A stretch of 64,000 nt of DNA from Dethiobacter sp. (GTDB taxonomy: Bacteria; Bacillota; Dethiobacteria; Dethiobacterales; Dethiobacteraceae), in assembly GCA_018335875.1 (NCBI GenBank), contig JAGXRN010000007.1, forward strand, positions 1 through 64,000. Direction: 5' to 3'. The position numbers and the translations under genes were made by a program. Within the stretch, counting starts at the first letter, position 1, and each line of letters begins with the position of its first letter. Positions 26,232 to 35,125 of the stretch are shown piece after piece. A model generated the notes under the pieces. The model did no database searches. It was not told the DNA's origin and saw only the letters and a list, made by a program, of their open reading frames with translations.

Positions 26232-27396
26232 AATAAAAGAGATTGTAGTCATCGGCGGCGGTGTAATAGGGGCCTCCATTGCTTATCAACTTGCAAAAAG
26301 GGGTAGAAGTGTTGCCCTTGTTGAGCGTGGAGACCTGGCTTTTGGGGCTTCGGGCGCCTGCGACCAGGATATAATACTGCAGTCAAAAAATCCCGGGTTG
26401 CACCTCCAACTGGCACTGGAAAGCGCAAATATCTATGAGACACTGGAGCCAGAACTGCAGCAGCCCATCGAATATAAAAAGACCGGCGGCATGATTATTA
26501 TTGAGACTCCGGAAGAGATGGAAGTGATGCGGGGTTTTGTAAAAGGGCAGCGGGAGACAGGCCTGATGGTGGAAATCCTTGACAGGGAGGAAGCAGGCAA
26601 GCTGCAGAGGGGGCTGGCAGGGCACATCGTCGGTGCAACATACAGCCCGCAGGATGCCCACGTTAATCCTATTAAACTGACTTTAGCGTTTGCCGCGGCG
26701 GCAGTGAAAAGGGGAACCGAGCTTCTTCTCCACACAGAAGTTACCGGCATCAAGCAAAAAGGCGGCATAGTTAAAGGGGTAAAGACAACAAGCGGCCATA
26801 TTGATTGCGAAATTATCATCAATGCCACAGGCGCCTGGGCGCCGTTTGTAGGGCATATGATTGGACTTGAAATCCCCATTTGGCCGCGCAGAGGCCAGAT
26901 AGTAGTGACTGAAGAGGTGCCGCCCTATGTAATGGGTGACATTCTTTCAGCAAGATATATTGTTGCTAAATACAATCCCGATATGATTAAGGATTGCGAA
27001 GACCCTGGTATCAAAATGGGCGTGGGCCTTTCTCTCAGCCAGACAAAAAAGGGAAATATCTTCATTGGGGCCACAAGAGAATTTGTTGGCTACAACAGCC
27101 ATGTAACAAGAGAAGGTCTCAAGGAAATCCTTAAATACACCACCAGGCTGATGCCGGGCCTTAAAGATATTAATATGATCCGCTCGTTTGCCGGCTTAAG
27201 GCCGTATACTCCTGATGGTTTACCAATTATAGGCCCCGTAAAAGGCCTGGAAGGATTCTTTATCGCAGCGGGCCATGAGGGCGACGGCATTGCGCTGTCA
27301 CCTGTGACGGGCAGGATTGTGGCGGACCTGATAACAGAAGGGAAAGCCTTTATGGACGTTTCAGCTCTTACTATTGAGAGATTCAAAAAACAGTGA
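26218..27396 (+). CDS. D-amino acid/glycine oxidase-like FAD dehydrogenase (substrate subunit)
   Basis: 392-residue DAAO-type flavoprotein with the dinucleotide motif VIGGGVIGASIAYQLAKRG and the C-terminal FAD motif IIGPVKGLEGFFIAAGHEGDGIALSP. It oxidises a secondary or D-amine; the size matches beta subunits of archaeal proline dehydrogenase (about 43 kDa) and the family includes Pseudomonas LhpB D-hydroxyproline dehydrogenase. The start at 26218 overlaps the BFD gene; ATG 26224 is possible. With the DapA-like gene upstream, hydroxyproline is the best-supported substrate, but proline, sarcosine or another cyclic imino acid cannot be excluded. No epimerase gene is nearby. Confidence 0.88.
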   Translation: MAMSRIKEIVVIGGGVIGASIAYQLAKRGRSVALVERGDLAFGASGACDQDIILQSKNPGLHLQLALESANIYETLEPELQQPIEYKKTGGMIIIETPEEMEVMRGFVKGQRETGLMVEILDREEAGKLQRGLAGHIVGATYSPQDAHVNPIKLTLAFAAAAVKRGTELLLHTEVTGIKQKGGIVKGVKTTSGHIDCEIIINATGAWAPFVGHMIGLEIPIWPRRGQIVVTEEVPPYVMGDILSARYIVAKYNPDMIKDCEDPGIKMGVGLSLSQTKKGNIFIGATREFVGYNSHVTREGLKEILKYTTRLMPGLKDINMIRSFAGLRPYTPDGLPIIGPVKGLEGFFIAAGHEGDGIALSPVTGRIVADLITEGKAFMDVSALTIERFKKQ

Positions 27397-27418
27397 CCAA
27401 ATGTGGTCACTGTTTTTT
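27385..27418. terminator. bidirectional terminator overlapping two stop codons
   Basis: A perfect 15-pair stem (27385-27399 with 27404-27418, four-base loop) starts with six A and ends with six T. It contains the stop codon of the FAD dehydrogenase on the plus strand and the stop of the thioesterase on the minus strand. Confidence 0.92.
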
Positions 27419-27826
27419 GCGGTATACTACCCCTCTGAAAAGGGCGACTGTCTTTCCCTCTTCACTTGCCACTGTAATATTGTAGATGCCTGTTTTTCGT
27501 GTTAACTGCTCTTCTACGGCTGTTGCAAAGATAACTGTGCCCGGATCTACGGCACTGATAAAATTAATGCTGACCTGCAGGGCGACTGCGGGGCCGCGAG
27601 AATTTGAAGCCAGGCCGAAAGCTGTATCGGCCAGTGTAAAGATGGCGCCACCGTGGGCAATATTGTGGAAGTTTAGCATGTCTTCGGTTACCTTTACTTC
27701 CACCCTGGCATAGCCGGGGGTCAGCTCAACCAGCTTAATTCCCATTTTTTGCGGGAATGTATCAGCGGCATATTTTGCTTTTATTTCTCTGGTGTTGTCG
27801 GGTAAATCCGGTTTGTATGAGTCCAT
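27407..27826 (-). CDS. PaaI-type hotdog thioesterase
   Basis: 139-residue hotdog-fold protein of the PaaI family. The signature NFHNIAHGGAIFTLADTAFGLASNSRG carries the usual asparagine and HGG motif, with the catalytic aspartate in the helix. Such enzymes hydrolyse hydroxyphenylacetyl- or other acyl-CoAs that accumulate as dead-end products. It starts at ATG 27826 behind AAAGGAAG and is a single gene. Confidence 0.88.
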   Translation of the reverse strand: MDSYKPDLPDNTREIKAKYAADTFPQKMGIKLVELTPGYARVEVKVTEDMLNFHNIAHGGAIFTLADTAFGLASNSRGPAVALQVSINFISAVDPGTVIFATAVEEQLTRKTGIYNITVASEEGKTVALFRGVVYRKKQ

Positions 27827-27870
27827 ATTAACTTCCTTTATTATTTATTATTGTACCGGAACGGTGTAAT

Positions 27871-27996
27871 TCACTGGGCACTGACTAAAGGCTTTATCTT
27901 AGGAACTTGCTTTTTAAAGCGCCTGTAAATATAGAATGCCCTGAAATTGGATTCAATCAACATGGCCAGCCACACTCCTGTTAAGCCAAAACCTAG
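27871..27996 (-). pseudogene. C-terminal remnant of a MATE-family efflux gene
   Basis: Read on the minus strand, 27993 down to the stop at 27871 encodes FGLTGVWLAMLIES and a basic tail of about 25 residues, which is the last membrane helix and tail of MATE proteins. An in-frame stop lies immediately before it, and nothing upstream resembles the rest of the gene. It is a leftover of a deleted exporter gene in the gap between the thioesterase and RecQ. Confidence 0.7.
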
Positions 27997-28182
27997 TCAT
28001 CTGATGTGTCCATAATTAACAAATTCCATGTTTTTAGCCGATATCCTTCTGATGCCAACTACTTAAAGAAAAACCTTGCAGGAGAAACTAAAAGATTGGG
28101 AGAAGATGTTGCAGAAGAATCGATACATACCGGTAAAAACTCTAAGCACGGGTGGCGGACAATAATGATAGTGGAGAATAAA

Positions 28183-29967
28183 ATGCTGGAGCAAGCACGG
28201 GTGCTGCTGCAGAAATACTTTGGCTACCCTGCTTTCAAGGAGGGACAGGCCAGGGTCATAAGCAGCCTGTTGGCCGGTGAGGATACCCTGGCAATTATGC
28301 CAACAGGGTCAGGCAAGTCTGTGTGCTACCAGGTGCCCTCAATGATATTTACAGGGGTTACGCTGGTTATTTCGCCGTTGATTGCTTTAATGAAAGACCA
28401 GGTAGACGGCCTTGGGGGCCTTGGCATCCCCGCTACATTTATAAACAGCTCGCTGCGCAACAGCGAGGTGGCAAAGAGGCTGGGACTGGCCGGACAGGGA
28501 AAATACAAGCTGATTTATGTAGCGCCGGAAAGACTGGAATCTGAAGCTTTTCAGGAACTGGTGAAGACACTTGATGTGTCTTTTGTAGCCATTGACGAGG
28601 CCCATTGTGTTTCACAGTGGGGCCATGATTTCAGGCCAAGCTACCGCAGGATTGCCCAGTTTGTAGCCGGCCTTGCCAAAAGGCCGGTGCTTGGCGCTTT
28701 TACTGCCACTGCCACGGAGGAAGTAAAAAAGGACATAGTCACCCTGTTGTCTTTAAGGGAGCCCAAACTTTATGTGACCGGGTTTGACAGGAAGAATCTT
28801 TTTTTCTCGGTTGTACGGGGTGCGAACAAGAAAGATTTTGTCCTTGACTATCTCAAAAACAGTGGGCAGAAGTCGGGGATTATTTACGCCGCCACCCGTA
28901 AAGAAGTGGATACATTATATGAGACGCTGAGCGGGAAGGGCTACAGGTGTGGCAGGTATCATGCCGGAATGAGTGATAAAGAACGGGAGAGGAGCCAGGA
29001 GTCTTTTATCTACGATGACCTGCCTGTAATGGTAGCTACCAATGCCTTTGGTATGGGTATAGATAAATCCAATGTGCGCTACGTTATTCATTACAACATG
29101 ACAAAGAACATGGAGGCCTACTATCAGGAAGCCGGGCGGGCGGGACGTGACGGGGAGCCGGGCGAGTGCATTATACTGTTTGGGCCACAGGACGTCCTGC
29201 TGCAGAAATTCATGATTGAGCAGTCAGTCTATTCGCCGGCAAGAAAGAAGAACGAGTATCATAAGCTGCAGACTATGGTGGATTACTGCCACACGCCGAG
29301 GTGCTTACGTAAATTTATACTCGAGTATTTCGGCGAGGAAGGCATATTTGAACAGTGCGGCAATTGCGGCAGCTGCAATGACGACAGTGACCTGGTTGAT
29401 ATCACAATAGAGGCGCAGAAAATTATCTCCTGTGTGGTTAGGATGAGAGAGCGCTTTGGCGCCGGGTTGGTGGCAGAAGTACTTAAAGGGACAAAAAACA
29501 AAAAAATACTTCAATTGCGCTTTGACAGTCTGTCTACCTATGGCCTGATGAAGGAGTACAGCCTGCAGGAAATAAAAGACCTGATAAACCTGTTAAATGC
29601 AGAAGGATATCTTTATTTTACTGAAGGGAAATTTCCGGTGGTTAAGGCTGGCAGAAATGCAGCTGCTGTTTTGAAGCAGGGAGAGAAAGTGTTCCAGAAG
29701 AAGCGGAAAGCTAAAAAAGCAGAGCGCGACGACTCGTTGTTTGAGTTTTTGCGCATAGCGCGAAAAAATATTGCCGAGAGGGATAAGGTGCCTCCTTACC
29801 TTGTTTTTACCGATGCTAGCCTGCGTGAGATGAGCGAGACGCAACCCGGTGACAGGCAGGAGATGCTTGGCATCAAGGGAGTGGGGGAGGCAAAGCTGGA
29901 AAAGTACGGGGAAGAATTTCTGCGGGTGATTAAAGAGTATGCAGCCGCGAAACCGGAAAGAAATTAA
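28183..29967 (+). CDS. recQ: ATP-dependent DNA helicase RecQ
   Basis: 594-residue RecQ helicase, typical length. MPTGSGKSVCYQ (Walker A), DEAH with the following CVSQWGHDFRP aromatic loop, and the motif VI arginines in QEAGRAGRDGEPG are intact. The RecQ zinc site (CRKFILEYFGE plus CGNCGSC) and a C-terminal HRDC domain with MLGIKGVGEAKLEKYG follow. The frame is open from 28006, but ATG 28183 has GGAG six bases upstream and gives the normal N-terminus; the extra 59 residues match nothing. It acts in recombinational repair. Confidence 0.95.
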   Translation: MLEQARVLLQKYFGYPAFKEGQARVISSLLAGEDTLAIMPTGSGKSVCYQVPSMIFTGVTLVISPLIALMKDQVDGLGGLGIPATFINSSLRNSEVAKRLGLAGQGKYKLIYVAPERLESEAFQELVKTLDVSFVAIDEAHCVSQWGHDFRPSYRRIAQFVAGLAKRPVLGAFTATATEEVKKDIVTLLSLREPKLYVTGFDRKNLFFSVVRGANKKDFVLDYLKNSGQKSGIIYAATRKEVDTLYETLSGKGYRCGRYHAGMSDKERERSQESFIYDDLPVMVATNAFGMGIDKSNVRYVIHYNMTKNMEAYYQEAGRAGRDGEPGECIILFGPQDVLLQKFMIEQSVYSPARKKNEYHKLQTMVDYCHTPRCLRKFILEYFGEEGIFEQCGNCGSCNDDSDLVDITIEAQKIISCVVRMRERFGAGLVAEVLKGTKNKKILQLRFDSLSTYGLMKEYSLQEIKDLINLLNAEGYLYFTEGKFPVVKAGRNAAAVLKQGEKVFQKKRKAKKAERDDSLFEFLRIARKNIAERDKVPPYLVFTDASLREMSETQPGDRQEMLGIKGVGEAKLEKYGEEFLRVIKEYAAAKPERN

Positions 29968-29975
29968 TTTACAAG

Positions 29976-30005
29976 AAAAAAAGTCCACCTTGCGGTGGAT
30001 TTTTA
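29976..30005. terminator. bidirectional terminator after recQ
   Basis: TCCACC-TTGC-GGTGGA with flanking A-run and five T. It covers the stop of the 3-hydroxyacyl-CoA dehydrogenase on the minus strand, so it serves both convergent genes. Confidence 0.85.
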
Positions 30006-30953
30006 AGTCAGAGAATCGATTGTTGCAAAATACTGCAGTATCTTCAGATAATTCTTGTCCCTGCGCTGCATGAGCTCACTTTCGGTCTGTCCACTGTAGT
30101 CATAAAGCCCTTTACTTGTTTTTACGCCGAATTCCCCATTTTGTACTTTTTGTAAGACAGTTTTGGGCGGGCCGGGTTCCCACAAAGGGACTATGCTTGT
30201 ATTGCTGTGAATGCTGGCCAGTGTATCCAAACCTCCGAAATCACAGCTTTGCATAACGCCAACCACCGGCATTCTTACTGCCAGGCTCGCTTTTACGGCG
30301 CGGTCAATGTCTTCAATAGTTGCGTATCCGTTGTCAACTAACCAGAACATTTCCTTTACAATCAGATTTTGGATCCTGTTAATAATAAATCCAGGCACAT
30401 ATTTTTTCATATGCACCGGTGTTTTCCCGATTTCCAGTAAAGATTCTATCACAGTTTCTAAGATTTCAGGTGAAGTGGCCTCACTGGAGACTACTTCGAC
30501 CAGGGGAATGACATGGGGTGGTGCAAACCAGTGGCAGATAAGCAGTCTGTCCTGTCTTTTAACCTGGGCTATTTCAAAGATGTTCATGCGTGACGTGTTG
30601 CTCATGAAGATAGTATGTTCGGGGCACAAAGCGTCAGCCTGCTGGAATACTTCCCATTTTACGGTGGGGTCTTCATATACTGCTTCCAGCAGGAAATCAG
30701 GATCTTTTAGTGCCTCTTTAAGGTTTGTTGTGCAACTGATGTTTTTTACAATGCTCCTTGCTTCTATGTCACTTATAAGCTGCTCGCTTTTTAAAACAGA
30801 AAGGGCATCTTTAATCAGCCGGACAGCTTTGACAAGGACGTTGTTCTTGTTGTCCACCAGTGTAACCTGATAATTGCCGCGGGCATAAGCAAGCGCCAGC
30901 GAGTGCCCTGTGGTTCCGGCCCCAATTATCGTTATTTTTTTCTTCTGCTGCAC
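30003..30953 (-). CDS. 3-hydroxyacyl-CoA dehydrogenase family protein
   Basis: 316-residue NAD-dependent dehydrogenase, close to the 310 residues of short HCDHs. It has the Rossmann motif IIGAGTTGHSLALAYA, the SNTSRM segment (normally SNTSSL), the catalytic histidine in CHWFAPPH with the glutamate in IPLVEVV, and GFIINRIQN. The PAPPH variant and context recall L-carnitine dehydrogenase and other 3-hydroxyacid dehydrogenases that sit beside BKACE genes. A GTG at 30953 with GAAAGGTG upstream is the start; the ATG overlapping it is out of frame. It is third in the operon behind the sigma-54 promoter at 33025. Confidence 0.9.
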   Translation of the reverse strand: MQQKKKITIIGAGTTGHSLALAYARGNYQVTLVDNKNNVLVKAVRLIKDALSVLKSEQLISDIEARSIVKNISCTTNLKEALKDPDFLLEAVYEDPTVKWEVFQQADALCPEHTIFMSNTSRMNIFEIAQVKRQDRLLICHWFAPPHVIPLVEVVSSEATSPEILETVIESLLEIGKTPVHMKKYVPGFIINRIQNLIVKEMFWLVDNGYATIEDIDRAVKASLAVRMPVVGVMQSCDFGGLDTLASIHSNTSIVPLWEPGPPKTVLQKVQNGEFGVKTSKGLYDYSGQTESELMQRRDKNYLKILQYFATIDSLT

Positions 30954-31002
30954 ATAACCACACCTTTCAGTTTAGGAAGTGGAGATAGGTACTAGCTGCA
31001 GT

Positions 31003-31845
31003 TTAGCTGAGGCGGGGTATTGCCAGGATGTCGCGGGCTTCGTCGGGAGTTGCCACTTCAAATTGCAGTTCCCTGGCCAGGCGGACTGCTCTTTCCGCCA
31101 GCATTTCATTGGTGGCTACCTGACCTTTTTGGTAGTAAAGGTTATCTTCCAGGCCAACCCTGACATTGCCTCCTATGAGCATGGACAATGTTGTTAAATG
31201 AAGTTGAGCTTTCCCAACTGCTGAAACATTAAAGACACAATCCTCCTTGGGTAAATATTCAACCAGGGAGAGCAGATTTTTAGGCGTGGCAGCCAGGCCT
31301 CCCTGATAAGACATGCCAAGCACCAGATTGATAAGATACGGCTTTGTCAGAAGGTTTTTGGCGATAAGGGTTTCAACATCCCTGAACATGGAGTGATTAT
31401 AGACCTCAAGCTCAGGTTTTACCCCTATTTCCAGCATGCGTTTTACATATGTTTCAATCTGTGAGGGCGTATTCAAAAAGAGGCTGTCATCGATGCCTGA
31501 GCGCACCAGTGTGCCCATATTAAGCGAAGCCATTTCAGCGCCGGCATCGATTACATTAATCCGTTCTTCCATTTTTACATCAGGCCCAAGTCCGGTAGAG
31601 TCCTGAAGTATGATGTCGCATCTCTCTCTGATCATGCTGTGTATTCTTTTGTAAACTTCTGGGTCAGAGGTAACTTTATTCTTGTCGTCACGGGCATGGA
31701 TATGAACGATGGCCGCGCCGGCCTGCCAGCACTTATAGGCGGAATCAACAATTTCCTCTGGTGTTTCGGGAATATGAGGGTTATTTGTTTTGTCGGCCCG
31801 CCCGCCGCCTGAAAGTGCAACTGTAATAATGATTTTTCTTTCCAT
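31003..31845 (-). CDS. beta-keto acid cleavage enzyme (BKACE, DUF849)
   Basis: 280-residue TIM-barrel protein of the BKACE family, whose founder is 3-keto-5-aminohexanoate cleavage enzyme Kce. The zinc ligands are visible in VHIHARD, and the C-terminal glutamate zone in NVRVGLEDNLYY is intact. These enzymes condense a beta-keto acid with acetyl-CoA and release acetoacetate plus a new acyl-CoA. With a 3-hydroxyacid dehydrogenase and an alcohol dehydrogenase, it suggests oxidation of a hydroxy acid to a beta-keto acid followed by cleavage. The BKACE subgroup and so the substrate are not determined here. Confidence 0.92.
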   Translation of the reverse strand: MERKIIITVALSGGGRADKTNNPHIPETPEEIVDSAYKCWQAGAAIVHIHARDDKNKVTSDPEVYKRIHSMIRERCDIILQDSTGLGPDVKMEERINVIDAGAEMASLNMGTLVRSGIDDSLFLNTPSQIETYVKRMLEIGVKPELEVYNHSMFRDVETLIAKNLLTKPYLINLVLGMSYQGGLAATPKNLLSLVEYLPKEDCVFNVSAVGKAQLHLTTLSMLIGGNVRVGLEDNLYYQKGQVATNEMLAERAVRLARELQFEVATPDEARDILAIPRLS

Positions 31846-31884
31846 AAATTATTCACCTGCTTTTTATAGTTTTATTTATTTACA

Positions 31885-32979
31885 TTAAAGCCAGGGATCA
31901 ATTACTACCTTAACCGCCTCACTGCCCTCGACTTCACCAGCAACCACTTTTATCGCTTTTTCAGCTTCTTCCAGCCTGAACACATGTGTTACCATGTCGT
32001 CCCACGGGAATCTCCCTGACTCTGCCAGGCCAATTGCTCTTCTGACAGCGTTTCCGTCATGGCTGTAGACGCCGTATATCCTGGCTTCTTTGCGTATTAA
32101 TTCATCTAATTTTATTGGTACATCTTTACCTGTGCCATAGAGACCTGGCAAGACAATGGCTCCCATCCTCCCGACAAGCTTGGTGGTAAGCTCGGCGCTT
32201 TTGGCATTGCCTGTTAATTCTATGACCAGTTCGGCCATTTTCCCGCCTGTGATGCTGCTTATTTCAGCGACCATGTCCTTTTCTTCCACGTTTATGCAGT
32301 AATCTGCACCCATACGTTTTGCCATCTCAAAGCGCCTGCTGTCTTTGCCAAGGCCGGTTGCGATCACTGTTTTTGCGCCGGCATAGCGCGCCACTGCAAT
32401 GGCGGCAAGTCCCTGCTGGCCTACCCCCTGCACCACAACTGTATCGCCTATGGCTACGTTTCCTGCCAGCCTGACCCAGCGAATGGCGTTTGCCATCACG
32501 GCACAGACCAGGACTGCAGTTTTAGCGCTTAGAGTGCTGCTGATTTTATGTACCATGACGTTGTAGGGCAGGTAAAGGTATTGCCCGTATCCTCCCCACA
32601 GGTGCGGAGGCTCCTGGCAGGAGATTGATGAGCCGTAACTCAGTGTTTTCTCACAAAAGCGATAGTTGCCTGCTACGCACGCGCTGCACTCACTGCAGCC
32701 GAATGTAAACTCGACAATAACTCTGTCTCCCTTTTTGACACCGTGCCTGTGCGTAAAATCTTCCCCGGCTTCCTCAATAAAGCCTACCAACTCATGTCCA
32801 AGGATAATAGGGTAAGGCTTGGGCCCAATCTTGCCGGTATACATACCTACATCAGAGCTGCAAACCCCGGCCAGTTCCATGCGCAGCAAAGCTTCTTTTG
32901 GCCCAATATGGGGAACTTCAAAGTCTCGTACAGCTATTGTCTTTATCCCTTCCAACACCACTGAAGTTGACTTTTTCAT
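31885..32979 (-). CDS. zinc-dependent alcohol dehydrogenase (MDR family)
   Basis: 364-residue medium-chain dehydrogenase. Catalytic zinc ligands are the cysteine in ELAGVCSSDVGMY and the GHE motif; the structural zinc site is CSECSACVAGNYRFC; the Rossmann motif is GVGQQGLAAIAVARYAG. It resembles threonine/sorbitol dehydrogenase relatives. It is the first gene after the sigma-54 element at 33025-33041, with GAAGGGG before the ATG. It probably oxidises a hydroxyl group early in the pathway ending at the BKACE. Confidence 0.9.
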   Translation of the reverse strand: MKKSTSVVLEGIKTIAVRDFEVPHIGPKEALLRMELAGVCSSDVGMYTGKIGPKPYPIILGHELVGFIEEAGEDFTHRHGVKKGDRVIVEFTFGCSECSACVAGNYRFCEKTLSYGSSISCQEPPHLWGGYGQYLYLPYNVMVHKISSTLSAKTAVLVCAVMANAIRWVRLAGNVAIGDTVVVQGVGQQGLAAIAVARYAGAKTVIATGLGKDSRRFEMAKRMGADYCINVEEKDMVAEISSITGGKMAELVIELTGNAKSAELTTKLVGRMGAIVLPGLYGTGKDVPIKLDELIRKEARIYGVYSHDGNAVRRAIGLAESGRFPWDDMVTHVFRLEEAEKAIKVVAGEVEGSEAVKVVIDPWL

Positions 32980-33024
32980 AACAAACCCCTTCTTTTTATA
33001 AACTGTAAAATCTTCTAATAATAC

Positions 33025-33041
33025 TGCAAGAATTGTACCAA
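33025..33041 (-). promoter_or_regulatory. sigma-54 (-24/-12) promoter of the ADH-BKACE-HCDH operon
   Basis: On the minus strand the element reads TTGGTAC-N5-TTGCA, with GG and GC exactly ten bases apart (complement CC at 33038-33039 and GC at 33026-33027). The predicted start near 33014 leaves a leader of about 35 bases before the ATG at 32979. One mismatch (T for C) in the -24 box. Confidence 0.75.
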
Positions 33042-33121
33042 ATATACATAAATAAAACAGGCAGGCAGGAGATTCACCGAGAAAAGAGAAAAATGTGCTT
33101 TAGAATAAATAATTAAACCGT

Positions 33122-33155
33122 AAAAAAGAGATGACACCGTAGAGTGTCATTTTTT
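33122..33155. terminator. terminator of the TRAP operon
   Basis: ATGACAC-CGTAGA-GTGTCAT (33131-33150) is flanked by six A on the left and five T on the right, so it can terminate on both strands. It lies just after the TRAP permease stop on the minus strand. Confidence 0.82.
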
Positions 33156-33184
33156 ATTTAATATTATTTAAAAGTGCCGGCTTT

Positions 33185-35098
33185 TTAAATTGCGGCAGCC
33201 TGGGCCACGGTTTCTCTTTTCTTTTGCCTGAACTGGAACAGCAGAACTACTACTACTACAGCGACACCAGCCAGATTATAATATATGTTTGTACTGATTA
33301 AGGACAGTGCAGCAAATATAATCAGCGCCCTGATAAGTATTGATTTAACACATGTTACCATGTAACCCTGTACTCCGCACGCCAGCAGGAAAGAACCGAT
33401 AAGGGCTGTTATGATGGCCAGAATAATTTTTGGCACTGTACCGACAAGAACAAGCGCCGGCCCGTAAACAAACATAAATGGAATCACATAAGCGGCAATG
33501 CCAAGTCGTGTTGCCTGGACTGCAATTTTAAGCGGGTCGTCGTTAGCTATGCCGGCTGCTGCATAGGCAGCAATTGCCACAGGCGGGGTTATTACTGACA
33601 CCACAGCAAAATACAGGATAAAGAGATGGGCAGCGATAGGAGTAACGCCCATTCTGATTAAAACAGGGCCGCCAAGCGTGGCAGTAATAATGTAGGCTGC
33701 TGAAGTAGGCAATCCCATGCCCAGTATAATACATGTAATGGCGGTAAAGATCAGCGCAAGAAACAGGGAATTGCCGGATAGGCTGATAATCATGTTTGAA
33801 AACCTAAGGCCAAGGCCTGTGATGGTCACAATCCCTATTACAATCCCGGCTGTAGCGCAGGCTGAGGCCACAATAAGGCTGTTTTTTACCCCCAGTTCAA
33901 GTGCCCTCAGAATTGTCATTGCGCCCATCCTGGTATTTTTTCTGAACATGCTGACCAACACAGTGGCCAAAATTGCATAAATGGCTGCTTTGGTGGGAGT
34001 GTATCTTACAATCAGGAGATAATGAATCAAAACAATAAGCGGAATTAAGAACTGAATTCCGTTTACTAATGTCTTTTTAAAGTTTGGAATGTTTTTTATT
34101 TCTGTGGCTTTAATGCCTCTTTTAATGGCTTCAAGATGCACCATGTAACCAACTGAAATAAAGTATAAAAGAGCGGGAACTGTGGCTGCCAAAGCCACCT
34201 GAGCGTAACCTATCCCCAAAACTTCAGCCATGATAAAGGCGGAGGCGCCCATTACCGGAGGCAGTATCTGCCCGCCGGTGGAAGCAGCAGCCTCAACGGC
34301 TCCTGCCATCACGTTTGAGTAGCCCACTTTACTCATCAGGGGAATGGTAAAAGCACCTGTGGTGACAACATTTGCTGCCGCCACTCCGTTTATTGAGCCC
34401 ATAAATGAGCTTGCCACCACCGCTGTCATGGCAGGGCCGCTTCTTGTGCGACCGGTCATGGCAAAAGCAATGTCAATAAAAAACTGACCGGCTCCTGAAA
34501 GCTCAAGAAAGGCGCCAAAGATTACAAATAAAATTACGAAAGTTGAGGAAACGGCAAGGGGTATGCCAAAAACTCCCTCGTGGGTAAAGATAGATTGGTT
34601 AATAATTAATAACAGGGAATAACCTCTGTGAGCGAGCATTCCCGGCAGCATCTGCCCGAAACGTGCGTACAAAATAAACAGAGCTGCAATAATGACCATA
34701 GGCAGCCCGCAAATGCGCCTCGTGCCCTCAAGTATCAGAATCAGTAGCAGGCCGCCAATATACATGTCAGCACGGGTTAACCCAGTAATTGCCCGGGCCG
34801 TCAGCAGCTGCGGCGTGGCAAATTTAACCATATACACTGCCACCACAACCGTGGCAGCTATACAGACCCAGTTTAAAACCACGAAAAATATGCCTTTTCT
34901 TTTATAAGGCTTAATTAGGAATATCAGTGTCAATGCGAAATACAAGTGGATACCGCGCTGCAGCATTGCCGTCATCAGGCCGAAGTTGGCCGTGTAGAGT
35001 TGAAAGATAGACATAGCTATTGCTATGATGAAAATCAGGTTAAATTCCTGGTACCATTTCTTTGTCTGACCAACAAGTGAATTGCTGTTTTGTTCCAA
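33185..35098 (-). CDS. TRAP transporter fused permease (4TM/12TM type)
   Basis: 637-residue membrane protein in which the small and large TRAP permease parts are fused, as is usual for TAXI-type systems. An N-terminal segment of four or five helices is followed by the large DctM-like part with GGQILPPVMGASAFIMAEV and GMGLPTSAAYIITATLGGP. It imports a carboxylate with Na+ using the TAXI binding protein encoded upstream. The start is a TTG at 35098 with GGGAGGG seven bases before it; an ATG seven bases upstream is out of frame. It ends the three-gene operon. Confidence 0.92.
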   Translation of the reverse strand: MEQNSNSLVGQTKKWYQEFNLIFIIAIAMSIFQLYTANFGLMTAMLQRGIHLYFALTLIFLIKPYKRKGIFFVVLNWVCIAATVVVAVYMVKFATPQLLTARAITGLTRADMYIGGLLLILILEGTRRICGLPMVIIAALFILYARFGQMLPGMLAHRGYSLLLIINQSIFTHEGVFGIPLAVSSTFVILFVIFGAFLELSGAGQFFIDIAFAMTGRTRSGPAMTAVVASSFMGSINGVAAANVVTTGAFTIPLMSKVGYSNVMAGAVEAAASTGGQILPPVMGASAFIMAEVLGIGYAQVALAATVPALLYFISVGYMVHLEAIKRGIKATEIKNIPNFKKTLVNGIQFLIPLIVLIHYLLIVRYTPTKAAIYAILATVLVSMFRKNTRMGAMTILRALELGVKNSLIVASACATAGIVIGIVTITGLGLRFSNMIISLSGNSLFLALIFTAITCIILGMGLPTSAAYIITATLGGPVLIRMGVTPIAAHLFILYFAVVSVITPPVAIAAYAAAGIANDDPLKIAVQATRLGIAAYVIPFMFVYGPALVLVGTVPKIILAIITALIGSFLLACGVQGYMVTCVKSILIRALIIFAALSLISTNIYYNLAGVAVVVVVLLFQFRQKKRETVAQAAAI

Positions 35099-35125
35099 AA
35101 CTCATCCCTCCCCCGCACAAATTAT

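Noticed and set aside
28006..28182. 59-residue N-terminal extension of RecQ
   Set aside because: It matches no helicase feature, lacks a ribosome site, and ATG 28183 gives the standard RecQ start with GGAG at proper distance.
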